From an uncultured Chryseobacterium sp. (GTDB taxonomy: Bacteria > Bacteroidota > Bacteroidia > Flavobacteriales > Weeksellaceae), in contig NZ_CAKZIK010000030.1 of assembly GCF_936933875.1 (NCBI RefSeq), positions 1 through 64,000 on the forward strand: a DNA stretch of 64,000 bases. Direction: 5' to 3'. Numbering within the stretch: position 1 is the first letter of the stretch; each line of letters opens with the position of its first letter. Under the pieces are notes generated by a model. The model worked only from the letters and a program-made list of their open reading frames with translations. It did no database searches and was not told the origin of the DNA. Positions 51,789 through 60,798 of the stretch are shown piece by piece. The position numbers and the translations under genes are program-made.

Positions 51789-52481
51789 TTATTTAGAATG
51801 GAGTCCGCATTCTTTTTGGGATTCTTCCCAATACCAACGTCCGGCTCGTGGATTTTCGCCTTCAACAATCGCTCTTGTACAAGGTTTACAACCTACGCTG
51901 ATGAAGCCCTGTTTGTGCAACGGTAAATCCTGAACATTGTTTTCTTCAATATATTTTAAAACATCGTTGTACGTCCAGTGAATTAAAGGATTGTACTTAT
52001 ATAAATGGCGTTCTTCGTCCCATTCCACCATTTTCATGCCTTCGCGGTTTTCAGACTGGTCGGAACGCAATCCTGTAATCCAAACTTTTGCTCCTTCCAA
52101 AGCACGGTTTAAGGGTTTTACTTTGCGGATAAAGCAGCATTCTTTTCTGTTTTCTACCGACTGATAAAACGCGTTGATTCCTTTTTCGTTCACATATTTT
52201 TCAACATCGGAAGCTTCCGGAAAATACACTTGAGTTTTGGTTTTGTAGCGGGCATTATTTTTTGCCAAAAGTTCGTAGTGCTCATAAAACAAGCGTCCTG
52301 TATCGAGCGTAAAAACTTTTACTGGCAAATTATTTTTGAAGATGGCATCTGTAATCACCTGGTCTTCCTGTCCAAGAGAAGTGGAGAACACTACGTCTCC
52401 AGAAATTTTTTCTGTAATAAATTTCAAACCTTCTTCAAACGAAAGATTTTCGATAAGTAAAATGTCTTCCTGTGATAACAT
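51789..52481 (-). CDS. cysH: Adenylyl-sulfate (APS) reductase, CysH family
   Basis: A 230-residue CysH enzyme that reduces activated sulfate to sulfite using thioredoxin. The first motif is VVFSTSLGQEDQV. Cysteine pairs in RKECCFIRK and GCKPCTRA are the [4Fe-4S] ligands found in APS reductases and missing in PAPS-only enzymes; the C-terminal ECGLH holds the catalytic cysteine. This, and the absence of CysC, indicate APS as substrate. It is the first gene of the cluster. Confidence 0.93.
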   Translation of the reverse strand: MLSQEDILLIENLSFEEGLKFITEKISGDVVFSTSLGQEDQVITDAIFKNNLPVKVFTLDTGRLFYEHYELLAKNNARYKTKTQVYFPEASDVEKYVNEKGINAFYQSVENRKECCFIRKVKPLNRALEGAKVWITGLRSDQSENREGMKMVEWDEERHLYKYNPLIHWTYNDVLKYIEENNVQDLPLHKQGFISVGCKPCTRAIVEGENPRAGRWYWEESQKECGLHSK

Positions 52482-52657
52482 TTTCTGTGTTTTTTAGGTA
52501 GGTGCAAATTTCCGATAAAATAATCAGTCAACCAAATAACAGCATCGTTTTTTGTGATTGCCGGATTCTATTAAAGCATGATTTTTGTTATCTTGTAAAC
52601 GCAAACTAAAACCAAGTTTTGCATGGCCTTTAATTTTAAAATAAACGGGATCTACGT

Positions 52658-53086
52658 ATGTTCAGCAAGGAGGAAGCACAGCGATTTAAGCAAGAATTTT
52701 GGACCGCCTTTGGAAAGAGTTTTCCGAGGAAATGGTTGCTGTACGACACTAAGATTAAGGATTTTTCTTTCAAGTTTTCGGCAGACAGTAAGAAAGCCGA
52801 AGTTTCCCTCGATATAGAAATGAAAGATGAAGTGTACCGAAATGCCTATTTTGAAAAAATCTGGTCTTTGGAAGATATGCTGAAAGATGAAATCGGGGAG
52901 TTTGTAAAAGACGAATATTACGAAGCTGAAAACGGAAAAGTGTTTGCCAGATTTTGGGTAACAAAAGAAAACGTTTCGATCTTCAATAAAAATTCGTGGC
53001 AGGAAATTTTCGAATTCTTTGTCGAAAAAATGGATGGTTTTGAAAGGTTCTTTTACGAGTATGAGGATTTTATAAAGGATGTTTGA
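52658..53086 (+). CDS. DUF4268 family protein
   Basis: A 142-residue soluble protein with many acidic residues. FKQEFWTAFGKSFPRKWLLYDTK opens the family's domain and is followed by VSLDIEMKDEVYRNAYFEKIW. DUF4268 is often fused to restriction-related proteins but here stands alone. The function is unknown. It is divergent from the sulfate cluster. Confidence 0.8.
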   Translation: MFSKEEAQRFKQEFWTAFGKSFPRKWLLYDTKIKDFSFKFSADSKKAEVSLDIEMKDEVYRNAYFEKIWSLEDMLKDEIGEFVKDEYYEAENGKVFARFWVTKENVSIFNKNSWQEIFEFFVEKMDGFERFFYEYEDFIKDV

Positions 53087-53090
53087 TGTC

Positions 53091-53210
53091 TCTCGCGGAT
53101 TTGGCAGATTTGGGAGATTTTTGGTACTGAAATGTTTATAAATAATCTGAACACCCCGTCAAAAAAAACCTTTGGATTTTTCGCCACCCCTCTGGAAGAG
53201 TAGAATCCGC
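53091..53210. repeat. Dispersed intergenic repeats downstream of the DUF4268 gene
   Basis: CTCTCGCGGATTTGGCAGAT is a tandem-type repeat word seen in flavobacterial genomes. From 53151 a separate unit begins ACACCCCGTC, then an A-rich/T-rich imperfect palindrome and TCGCCACCCCTC, a known dispersed flavobacterial motif as I recall it. They hold no gene. Confidence 0.4.
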
Positions 53211-53265
53211 TTCTAAGTTAAATTTGTAAAATTAACAACTGACCATTCACAATTTACATCAACTA

Positions 53266-54927
53266 TTAATCAAACTTACTCTTTCTCAGCCAGAAAAATA
53301 ATCCTCCTAAAGCTGCGATAATTGCGAGTGGCAGAAGTAAATTAATCCATTGCCAGCTTGTTCTTTCATCTTCGATTTTTTGCCTGTCGAGCAAACGGTT
53401 TTCGATATTTCTGTTGCGGAGTTCCATTAAATTAGAATCGTCCAGAAGAAAATCCAAAGCATTTCTCAAGAACTGTTCGTTTCCGTATTGCTGATTGGTT
53501 AAAACATCTGCTCCCAAAGGAAGCGCTTCGCCTTTCATGATTTGGTTTCTTCCAACGTCGCCGTCTGCAATGACAATCATTTTGTTTTCCGAACTTTGAG
53601 CTTTGAAATTCGGATAACCGTTTTTTTCACTTCTCGCAGCGTACGCTGATTTAAATTTTCCTTCCAAACTAACGGCATAAATTTTCGGAGTGGTAGGTTT
53701 TTCATTTTGTCCAATGCTGTCGGTTTTTACAATTTCGGCAAGGGCAACGTAATTCGGAACCTGTTTAATGTTTGTTCTTTCGCTGGATTCGTACAGTACA
53801 TTTGTTTTAACACCCGGTCTTCCTAAAGTGTCGATGGAAGTGGGAAATTCAAACTTTACAGGATTAATATTTTTGGTAATTGGATTTTGATTTTCAGCAA
53901 TTCCCAACGGAAAATACGGCCACAAAAATGAGCTGTACTGCGGATTTCCTGCCACTTCTCCGGAAACAATCCGAATCAGAGCAGATTTTTTCATGTCCTT
54001 TGTTAATCCCGGATTGATTCTTAAACCATAGCTGAAGAAAAAGTCCGTTAAGTTATTGTCCATCGGATACGCCATAATTTTTTTGGACTGAAAAAGCGTG
54101 TCCATTTCGGCATTTACGGCATCAATCATCCATAACGTTTTTCCGCCGTTCATGATGTATTGGTCCAGAATTACTTTTTCGCTGTCGGTAAAAGGTTTTC
54201 TTGGTTTTGCAATCACCAAAGCATCAATTTTTTTAAGCATCGGAATATCTTCCAAAGTCAGTTCTTTCTGATTTTTGGGAATGACAGGACCTGCGTTGTA
54301 ATTCTCCGTCGCCATTTGCATAAATCCCTGAAACTGTTCCGGTCTCAATTCATCCTGATTGATGAGGATTCCTACATTTTTTCTTTTATCTGTTGAAATC
54401 GCTTTGATATTGGAAACAAGATTGTATTCCAGATTTTCTATGGACTGATTGAGTTGTTCTTCCGGTTCAATTCCGTTTTGCTGAACAATTAAAGGAACAG
54501 AAGTTCCGTACTGACCATGTTTAATGACTGCGTAAGGAAAAAGTACAATCTGAGAAATTTTTCCGTCCTTCATATCGGGTAGAATAGAAGGCTGCATTCC
54601 CATCGCCATTAAAGTATCCTGCGGAATTTTGGTTTTTATTGGGTCAATAAATTTGTAGCTGATTTTCGGATTGACTTTCTGAAATTCTTCGAGCATGAAT
54701 TTCGTTTCATTCTGAAGCTGTTTAAAACTCGCCGGAAAATCTCCTTCAAGATATACGTCAACTGTGACCGGTTTTTGAACCGATTCCAAAACTTTTAAAG
54801 TACTGTCCGAAAGCGTATATCTTTTTTCTTTGGTTAAATCTAAACGGAAAGAAAAAATTCCTAAAGTTCCCAAGAGAAGAACGATTCCGGCAATAATATA
54901 GATGATATTATTTTTGCTCATTTTCAT
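53266..54927 (-). CDS. gldG: Gliding motility ABC transporter auxiliary protein GldG
   Basis: A 553-residue protein with an N-terminal span (IIYIIAGIVLLLGTLGIFSF), a large periplasmic domain and a C-terminal span (WINLLLPLAIIAALGGLFFWL) followed by KSKFD. RYTLSDSTLKVLESVQKPVTVDVYLEGDFP marks the GldG/ABC_transp_aux family. With GldA and GldF it forms an ABC transporter needed for gliding in Flavobacterium johnsoniae. The gldA gene is not in this window. It starts three bases after gldF. Confidence 0.93.
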   Translation of the reverse strand: MKMSKNNIIYIIAGIVLLLGTLGIFSFRLDLTKEKRYTLSDSTLKVLESVQKPVTVDVYLEGDFPASFKQLQNETKFMLEEFQKVNPKISYKFIDPIKTKIPQDTLMAMGMQPSILPDMKDGKISQIVLFPYAVIKHGQYGTSVPLIVQQNGIEPEEQLNQSIENLEYNLVSNIKAISTDKRKNVGILINQDELRPEQFQGFMQMATENYNAGPVIPKNQKELTLEDIPMLKKIDALVIAKPRKPFTDSEKVILDQYIMNGGKTLWMIDAVNAEMDTLFQSKKIMAYPMDNNLTDFFFSYGLRINPGLTKDMKKSALIRIVSGEVAGNPQYSSFLWPYFPLGIAENQNPITKNINPVKFEFPTSIDTLGRPGVKTNVLYESSERTNIKQVPNYVALAEIVKTDSIGQNEKPTTPKIYAVSLEGKFKSAYAARSEKNGYPNFKAQSSENKMIVIADGDVGRNQIMKGEALPLGADVLTNQQYGNEQFLRNALDFLLDDSNLMELRNRNIENRLLDRQKIEDERTSWQWINLLLPLAIIAALGGLFFWLRKSKFD

Positions 54928-54929
54928 AA

Positions 54930-55658
54930 CTACCTTTTCTTTTCAACAAAAACATTAGATAAAAACAGACACAAAGTGATCATCAATAAAAAGTAAAATA
55001 CATCACGACTATCGATTAAACCTCTGGTAAAACCAAGAAAATGCTTATAAAAACCAAGGTTGGAAAGGACATAATCTGTACCACCCAAAAGTTTATAGCT
55101 TGCCAATTGTTCAATCCCAAAATACAGAATAAAACACATGAAAACGCCCAACAAATAAGCCGTAATTTGGTTCTGAGAAAGGGAAGAAGCTAAAATTCCA
55201 ACCGCTGAAAAAGCAGCAATAAGAAGAATCAAACCGAAATAACTTCCCAAAGTAGCTCCCATGTCGATGTTTCCTTCCGGAACTCCCAGAACATAAACGG
55301 TGTACAAATAAACCAGTGACGGCAGCAAACATAAAATTCCAACCAACCAAACAGCGAGAAATTTTCCGCCAATGATTTCTGAAATTTTCACGGGTTGAGA
55401 AAAAAGCCAGTTCAAAGTTCCGCTTTGTTGTTCCTCCGCCAAAGTCTTCATAGAAATAGCAGGAATAATAAACATCAATAACCATGGAACCAAAACGAAA
55501 TAGCTTTGTAGAGAAGCAGTTCCGATATCAAAAATATTGGAATCGTTTTCGAAGAAAAATAAAAAGAGCGTCCCGATTAAACTGAAAGCTGCAATAATAA
55601 TCCATGCACTCCAATTTCCAAAATAACTCCAAAGTTCTTTTTTAAAGATAGCAAACAT
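54930..55658 (-). CDS. gldF: Gliding motility ABC transporter permease GldF
   Basis: A 242-residue ABC-2 type permease with six spans. MFAIFKKELWSYFGNWSAW and PAISMKTLAEEQQSGTLNWLFSQPVKISEI are characteristic of the ABC-2 permease N-terminus. It lies between hemJ and gldG with gaps of seven and two bases, so one transcript is likely. Confidence 0.92.
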   Translation of the reverse strand: MFAIFKKELWSYFGNWSAWIIIAAFSLIGTLFLFFFENDSNIFDIGTASLQSYFVLVPWLLMFIIPAISMKTLAEEQQSGTLNWLFSQPVKISEIIGGKFLAVWLVGILCLLPSLVYLYTVYVLGVPEGNIDMGATLGSYFGLILLIAAFSAVGILASSLSQNQITAYLLGVFMCFILYFGIEQLASYKLLGGTDYVLSNLGFYKHFLGFTRGLIDSRDVFYFLLMITLCLFLSNVFVEKKR

Positions 55659-55665
55659 ATAGTGT

Positions 55666-56214
55666 TTAACTTTTTTTGTTCTTGTTAACCAGTTTTACCG
55701 TCATCATAATGGCAAATACCAAAACAAAAAATCCTGCAATTAATTGCCACCAATAATCAATGGCGTAAGATTTTAAAATCACGGTGAAAACGACAAGGAA
55801 TAAAATAAAGGTCGCGATTTCGTTGGCTTGTCTCAGTTTGATGTTCGCAACAGGAATTTCAGCACCATTAAGATTTTTGAGTTGTAAAACTTTTTTCCAG
55901 CACCAGTAATGATAAACTACAAGGCCAATCAGAAAAGTCAGTTTCAGGTGAAACCAAGGTGTTTTCATCAAACCGAAATTCAGAAAAATCATCGTTAAAC
56001 CGCTCAATAACATAATAATTCCTGCAGGAACTGTAATGATATTCCAAAGTCTTCTTGCCATGAAAGTGTATTGTTCGCGAAGGATTTTCTTTTTCGTTTC
56101 CTCGAATTCGTCGGTATCTTTATAGTAAACAAACAATCTTACCAGATAGAAAATTCCGGCAAAATAAGATACCATAAAGATGATGTGAACCGCTTTGATA
56201 ATGGTATAAAGCAT
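55666..56214 (-). CDS. hemJ: HemJ-like protoporphyrinogen IX oxidase (CopD family)
   Basis: A 182-residue four-span membrane protein. The first span carries KAVHIIFMVSYFAGIFYLVRLFVY, with His and Arg as in HemJ, and FLIGLVVYHYWCWKK has the conserved Tyr-His-Trp cluster. HemJ oxidises protoporphyrinogen IX in haem synthesis. It is the first gene before gldF and gldG with a -7 box upstream. CopD-type proteins of other function remain possible. Confidence 0.85.
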   Translation of the reverse strand: MLYTIIKAVHIIFMVSYFAGIFYLVRLFVYYKDTDEFEETKKKILREQYTFMARRLWNIITVPAGIIMLLSGLTMIFLNFGLMKTPWFHLKLTFLIGLVVYHYWCWKKVLQLKNLNGAEIPVANIKLRQANEIATFILFLVVFTVILKSYAIDYWWQLIAGFFVLVFAIMMTVKLVNKNKKS

Positions 56215-56230
56215 CAGAAAAATTTGTGTG

Positions 56231-56238
56231 CAAATATA
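56231..56238 (-). promoter_or_regulatory. -7 promoter element of the hemJ-gldF-gldG operon
   Basis: TATATTTG on the minus strand, 16 bases upstream of the ATG at 56214. Confidence 0.55.
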
Positions 56239-56275
56239 AACAATAAATTAAGCACAAAGCTGAGTTTTAAGGCTG

Positions 56276-57106
56276 TTATTTCGTAAACTCGATGTAAATT
56301 TTTTCGCCAACATTCAGCCCAAAAAGATTTTTTGCGCCATTGCTTTTATTTCCTTTGTAGATGCATAATTCCAGCAATCCAGCATCGTTGAAAATGGCTA
56401 CGGATTTTCCGTGATAGTCTCTTTCGTTTTCCCAATCTGGAACAAAATCGGTGTACTGATTATATATATTAGAAAGCGCAAGTGTGCGGAATTTTACGAT
56501 AAAACTGTTGAACCCTTTGAAATTCTTTTCAAAAAATTTCTTGCTGATATTAGAAACAATGTTTCCAAAATTATCGATGTACATCGCTTCACCAATAATC
56601 ATTTTTTCACTTGGCGTATACACTGCTCTTGGGAAAGAAAGGTCTTTCGGATTTTTGAATTTTCTGCCAATAACTTCAGGAAGCCCACCATTCAGCAAAT
56701 GAACTGCAGCGGGAACAAAAATATCTGTGGTTGTGCTTTGTACATAATCGTCGAAGCGGTTGTTCAGGGTTATTTCATAAACAGCATCAGGCTTGATATC
56801 AAAGAATATCAATCCCAAAACGCCGTTATCTGCTGCAATAAAATAATGTCCGTCTGCGTAATAAAGAACACTTTTTACTTCTTTTCTGTAAAAGCTGTCC
56901 ACAGAAATAATGTGTACGCTTCCTGTTGGGAAAAATTTGTAGGCATTACGAACGATGTACGCAGTCTGCAATAAATTGTAGGCATCAATTTCATGAGAAA
57001 TGTCAACGATTTGTGTATCTGTCTTTTGGGACAGAATGCTTCCTTTAATGGCGGCAACGCGATAATCAACGAGTCCGTAATCCGAAGTAAGGGTAATTAT
57101 TGGCAT
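56276..57106 (-). CDS. SAM hydroxide adenosyltransferase / DUF62 family protein
   Basis: A 276-residue member of the fluorinase/chlorinase superfamily. MPIITLTSDYGLVDYRVAAIKGSI has the Asp of the SAM pocket, and IVDISHEIDAYN, FAADNGVLG (as YFIAADNGVLG) and YIDNFGNIVSNI follow. Bacterial DUF62 proteins hydrolyse SAM to adenosine and methionine. Halogenation would require extra insertion sequences not seen here. The -7 box four bases upstream implies a leaderless mRNA. Confidence 0.9.
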   Translation of the reverse strand: MPIITLTSDYGLVDYRVAAIKGSILSQKTDTQIVDISHEIDAYNLLQTAYIVRNAYKFFPTGSVHIISVDSFYRKEVKSVLYYADGHYFIAADNGVLGLIFFDIKPDAVYEITLNNRFDDYVQSTTTDIFVPAAVHLLNGGLPEVIGRKFKNPKDLSFPRAVYTPSEKMIIGEAMYIDNFGNIVSNISKKFFEKNFKGFNSFIVKFRTLALSNIYNQYTDFVPDWENERDYHGKSVAIFNDAGLLELCIYKGNKSNGAKNLFGLNVGEKIYIEFTK

Positions 57107-57110
57107 TTCA

Positions 57111-57118
57111 CAAAATTA
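57111..57118 (-). promoter_or_regulatory. -7 promoter element adjoining the SAM hydrolase start codon
   Basis: TAATTTTG on the minus strand ends four bases before the ATG at 57106. Confidence 0.5.
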
Positions 57119-57220
57119 AAACAATCTGCCGGAAAAACCTTTCTTGTGGATAAATAAATGGAAGGAATCCCGAATTTTTGTTTAAATTTAAAAATCAAAA
57201 TCAATGAAAGATATTAATGT

Positions 57221-58180
57221 ATGTTTGAAATTAATTATGACTTATCGGGTATCAACACCAAAACTTTTTACGGTGTACAGAACCAAAATTACAACCTTCT
57301 GAAATCTTCTTTTCCTTCTCTTAAAATAACCGGACGCGACAATTTTATTTTTGCCATGGGTAATCAGGAAGCGCTGGATGTTTTTAAAAATAAGCTGGAT
57401 GATATTGTGCAGTTTATTTCGAGAAACAATTCGATTAATTTAAAAGACTTTGAAAATATTCTTAAAATCACCAGCGAATCTGAAAAGCAGATGGTTTTCG
57501 ACCAGGATATTATTGTAAAAGGCGTTAACGGAAAGGTAATTAAAGCCAAAACTACGAACCTTAAAAAATTGGTAAAAGAATGTGAAACTAAAGATATGGT
57601 ATTCGCAATTGGTCCTGCCGGAACCGGAAAAACTTATACCAGTGTAGCTTTGGCTGCGAGAGCACTTCGCGATAAAGAGGTGAAAAGAATTATCTTAACA
57701 AGACCCGCAGTTGAAGCAGGAGAGAGCCTTGGATTTTTGCCGGGAGATCTCAAAGAAAAGATGGATCCATATTTACAACCTTTGTATGATGCGCTTCGTG
57801 ATATGATTCCTCATGAAAAATTGGAGGGCTTTATGGAGAAAAAAGTAATTGAGGTTGCGCCATTGGCTTTTATGCGTGGTAGAACTTTGGATGAAGCTTT
57901 TGTTATTTTGGATGAAGCCCAAAACACAACGCACTCTCAAATGAAAATGTTTTTAACGAGAATGGGGATGAATGCGAAATTTATTATAACGGGAGATCCC
58001 AGCCAGGTTGACCTTCCGCCTAAACAGCACTCCGGTCTTAAGGAAGCGATGAGAATATTAAAAGATGTAAATGAAATTGGTTTCGTGCATTTAACAGAGG
58101 AGGATGTTGTAAGACACCCTGTGGTTAAAAAAATCATCCAAGCGTACAATAGCGAAGAAAAAAGACAACGAGAAGAGTAA
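57221..58180 (+). CDS. PhoH family ATPase
   Basis: A 319-residue PhoH-like protein. An N-terminal domain of about 110 residues (DNFIFAMGNQEALDVF) precedes the P-loop ATPase core: Walker A GPAGTGKTYTS, Walker B AFVILDEAQNTTHSQMK, then TGDPSQVDLP and the C-terminal HLTEEDVVRHPVVKKI. PhoH proteins relate to RNA helicase cores and RNA metabolism in various bacteria. It is divergent from the SAM hydrolase gene. Confidence 0.95.
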   Translation: MFEINYDLSGINTKTFYGVQNQNYNLLKSSFPSLKITGRDNFIFAMGNQEALDVFKNKLDDIVQFISRNNSINLKDFENILKITSESEKQMVFDQDIIVKGVNGKVIKAKTTNLKKLVKECETKDMVFAIGPAGTGKTYTSVALAARALRDKEVKRIILTRPAVEAGESLGFLPGDLKEKMDPYLQPLYDALRDMIPHEKLEGFMEKKVIEVAPLAFMRGRTLDEAFVILDEAQNTTHSQMKMFLTRMGMNAKFIITGDPSQVDLPPKQHSGLKEAMRILKDVNEIGFVHLTEEDVVRHPVVKKIIQAYNSEEKRQREE

Positions 58181-58230
58181 TTATCAAATCGATAAAATTA
58201 TGTTAAATTTAAAGTTTAACAACAGGTTTA

Positions 58231-58258
58231 AATCAGCTAATATAATTGGCTGATTTTT
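58231..58258 (+). terminator. Terminator downstream of the phoH-like gene
   Basis: AATCAGC and GCTGATT pair around an 11-base loop, followed by TTT. Confidence 0.6.
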
Positions 58259-58378
58259 ACTTAGTTATTTGCTCTATCATAAATTATGTTTAACATTATA
58301 TTAATAAATTATTCGTAATGAATTATTTGTTTTATTAAAAATAATTCAAAAAAAATTTGGTTTTGTAAAATTATTTTC

Positions 58379-58386
58379 TACATTTG
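58379..58386 (+). promoter_or_regulatory. -7 promoter element of the small outer-membrane protein gene
   Basis: TACATTTG, full match, 26 bases before the ATG at 58413. Confidence 0.55.
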
Positions 58387-58412
58387 TTATGTTAATTTAA
58401 AATTTAAATGTT

Positions 58413-58898
58413 ATGAAAAAATTAATTTTAGCTGCGGCATTCGCAGTATTAGGTGTTTCGGCAGTAAATGCACAGTCGGGTTATCCGAAACTTGGTTTCC
58501 ACATTGGTCTTCCTGTCGGAGATGTTGCAGATGGATATAGTTTTAACGTTGGTGTTGATGCTGCTTATCTTTGGAATGTTGCTCCAAGTTTAGATTTAGG
58601 GCTTGCTTCTGGCTATTCACATTATTTTTTAAAGTCTGAGTATAAAGACATGGGCTTTGAAGATGTAGGATTAATTCCAATTGCAGCAACTGCAAAATAT
58701 ACTGTAGCTCCTAATTTCTTTATTGGAACAGATTTGGGATATGGAATTATCACTAACGAAGGTGCGGACGGTGGATTCTACTTCCAGCCAAAAGTTGGTT
58801 ATGAGAGCGGAAAAACTGAATTTTACCTTGGTTACAAAGGTGTAAGCAATGACGGTACTTTAGGTTCTATTAACTTAGGTGTAGGATTTAAGCTATAA
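58413..58898 (+). CDS. Small outer-membrane beta-barrel protein
   Basis: A 161-residue protein with a signal peptide (MKKLILAAAFAVLGVSAVNAQ). The body has short beta segments (LGFHIGLPVGD, YSFNVGVDAAYLW, LDLGLASGYSHYF, FFIGTDLGYGI) and ends GSINLGVGFKL, an eight-stranded barrel pattern as in the PorT/OmpA-like families. The ligand and role are unknown. It has its own promoter and a terminator. Confidence 0.85.
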   Translation: MKKLILAAAFAVLGVSAVNAQSGYPKLGFHIGLPVGDVADGYSFNVGVDAAYLWNVAPSLDLGLASGYSHYFLKSEYKDMGFEDVGLIPIAATAKYTVAPNFFIGTDLGYGIITNEGADGGFYFQPKVGYESGKTEFYLGYKGVSNDGTLGSINLGVGFKL

Positions 58899-58919
58899 TA
58901 AAGGCAGATAAGAGAAAAA

Positions 58920-58947
58920 AAATCCCGAATCGCAAGATTCAGGATTT
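58920..58947. terminator. Bidirectional terminator between the outer-membrane gene and ffh
   Basis: AAATCCCGAATC with GATTCAGGATTT, one mismatch, loop GCAA; T-runs follow in both directions. Confidence 0.75.
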
Positions 58948-58991
58948 TTTATTTTCAAAACTGACAATTCACTATTGACAATTCACCTTAA

Positions 58992-60359
58992 TTATCTTCC
59001 AAAAAGATTTCCGCTCATTCCTGGCATTTTAGGCATTCCTTTGCTCATCATTTCCATCATTTGTTTTCCTTGTGGTCCCTGCATCATTTTCATCATTTTG
59101 CCCATTTGATCAAACTGCTTCATCAGTTGGTTTACATCTTCAATTTTTCTTCCAGCACCTCTTGCAATACGGTTTTTTCTTTGAGTATTAATGATGGAAG
59201 GTCTTCTTCTTTCTTCCGGCGTCATCGAGTGAATAATTGCTTCAATATGTTTGAAAGCATCATCATTAATATCCACATCTTTTATTGCTTTTCCAACTCC
59301 AGGTAACATTCCCATCAAATCCTTCATGTTACCCATTTTTTTGATTTGATTGATTTGATTCAGAAAGTCATCAAAACCGAATTCATTTTTCGCAATTTTT
59401 TTGTGAAGTTTTTTTGCTTCTTCTTCATCGAATTGTTCCTGAGCTCTTTCTACTAAGGAAACAACGTCACCCATTCCCAAAATTCTGTCCGCCATTCTTT
59501 CCGGATAGAACAGGTCCAGAGCTTCCATTTTTTCTCCTGTAGAAATAAACTTGATTGGTTTTTCAACCACAGAACGTATCGTTAAAGCAGCACCACCTCT
59601 TGTATCACCGTCTAATTTCGTTAGAACAACTCCATCAAAATTCAAGGCATCGTTGAAAGATTTTGCTGTATTTACCGCATCCTGTCCTGTCATGGAATCC
59701 ACAACGAAAAGCGTTTCCTGAGGCTTGATGAAATAATGCACCGATTTAATTTCGTTCATCATTTGTTCATCTACAGCTAAACGTCCTGCTGTATCTACAA
59801 TTACGGTATCAAAACCGTTTTGTTTTGCATAATTTACAGCGTTTTCTGCAATTGCAGAAGGATTGGTAGCGCCTTCTTCAGTATAAACAGGAACATCAAT
59901 TTGGCTTCCTAAAACTTTCAACTGATTTATTGCAGCAGGTCTGTAAACGTCACAAGCTACCAATAGAGGTTTTTTGCTTCTTTTTTGTTTTAAATAGTTC
60001 GCCAATTTTCCTGAAAAAGTAGTTTTACCAGAACCTTGTAAACCTGCAATCAAAATAACGCTAGGTTTTCCCGAAAGATTAATTCCTTCATGAGTTCCAC
60101 CCATTAAATCTACCAATTCGTCATGAACGATTTTAGTCATTAACTGTCCCGGAGTTAAACTCGTCAAAACATTTTGACCTAAAGCTTTGTCTTGAACTCT
60201 TTTTGTTAAATCTTTCGCAACTTTATAGTTAACATCGGCATCTACCAAAGCTCTACGAATTTCCTTAACGGTTTCCGCAACATTGATTTCGGTAATTTTT
60301 CCGCGTCCTGCAATATTATGAAGCGCTTTATCTAATTTGTCCTGTAAACTGTTGAACAT
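58992..60359 (-). CDS. ffh: Signal recognition particle protein Ffh
   Basis: A 455-residue SRP54-type GTPase. The N domain precedes the G domain, with GLQGSGKTTFSGKLA, DTAGRLAVDEQM and TKLDGDTRGGAAL. The Met-rich M domain (GAGRKIEDVNQLMKQF, then Met repeats) binds the SRP RNA and signal peptides. It targets nascent membrane and exported proteins to the translocon. A -7 box lies upstream. Confidence 0.97.
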   Translation of the reverse strand: MFNSLQDKLDKALHNIAGRGKITEINVAETVKEIRRALVDADVNYKVAKDLTKRVQDKALGQNVLTSLTPGQLMTKIVHDELVDLMGGTHEGINLSGKPSVILIAGLQGSGKTTFSGKLANYLKQKRSKKPLLVACDVYRPAAINQLKVLGSQIDVPVYTEEGATNPSAIAENAVNYAKQNGFDTVIVDTAGRLAVDEQMMNEIKSVHYFIKPQETLFVVDSMTGQDAVNTAKSFNDALNFDGVVLTKLDGDTRGGAALTIRSVVEKPIKFISTGEKMEALDLFYPERMADRILGMGDVVSLVERAQEQFDEEEAKKLHKKIAKNEFGFDDFLNQINQIKKMGNMKDLMGMLPGVGKAIKDVDINDDAFKHIEAIIHSMTPEERRRPSIINTQRKNRIARGAGRKIEDVNQLMKQFDQMGKMMKMMQGPQGKQMMEMMSKGMPKMPGMSGNLFGR

Positions 60360-60380
60360 TTTTCAAATTTTTAAGAACTG

Positions 60381-60388
60381 CAAAAATA
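60381..60388 (-). promoter_or_regulatory. -7 promoter element of ffh
   Basis: TATTTTTG on the minus strand, 21 bases upstream of the ATG at 60359. Confidence 0.5.
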
Positions 60389-60495
60389 AACAAAAAAATA
60401 GAGTGACGAAAATTGAGAACCCTTTCAGCGTTTTAAACGCATAAAGAGTTTAGTTCAGCAAAAGAACTGCACAGGGAATTTCATTTCAAAATCAT

Positions 60496-60503
60496 TATTT
60501 TTG
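60496..60503 (+). promoter_or_regulatory. -7 promoter element upstream of atpZ
   Basis: TATTTTTG, full match, 16 bases before the ATG at 60520; likely start of the ATP synthase operon. Confidence 0.55.
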
Positions 60504-60519
60504 CATCAATTTTAAAATA

Positions 60520-60798
60520 ATGTCAGAAGAAAATCCAACAGACCAGGAATTCTCCAAAGAAGACGAAAAAAAATTCGAACAAAGCGGAATGCGGCAGTAC
60601 GGAATTTACTCCGCTATTGTTTTCCAAATGTTGGCAACAATGGGACTTGCATTCTGGGGCGGTAAGAAGTTGAATGACCATTTTGGTCTTCAGAATAATT
60701 TGCTGACCATTGGTGTGGGTTTTATCGGGATGGGGATTGCTTTTTATTTTTTAATTCACCAACTTAAAAATGTTCAAAACAGCAAAAATGAAAAGTAA
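60520..60798 (+). CDS. AtpZ/AtpI family protein
   Basis: A 92-residue protein with two spans. YGIYSAIVFQMLATMGLAFWGGKKLNDHF matches AtpZ-type proteins, which aid ATP synthase assembly or Mg2+/Ca2+ transport beside AtpI. It is the first gene of the F-ATPase operon. Confidence 0.9.
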   Translation: MSEENPTDQEFSKEDEKKFEQSGMRQYGIYSAIVFQMLATMGLAFWGGKKLNDHFGLQNNLLTIGVGFIGMGIAFYFLIHQLKNVQNSKNEK

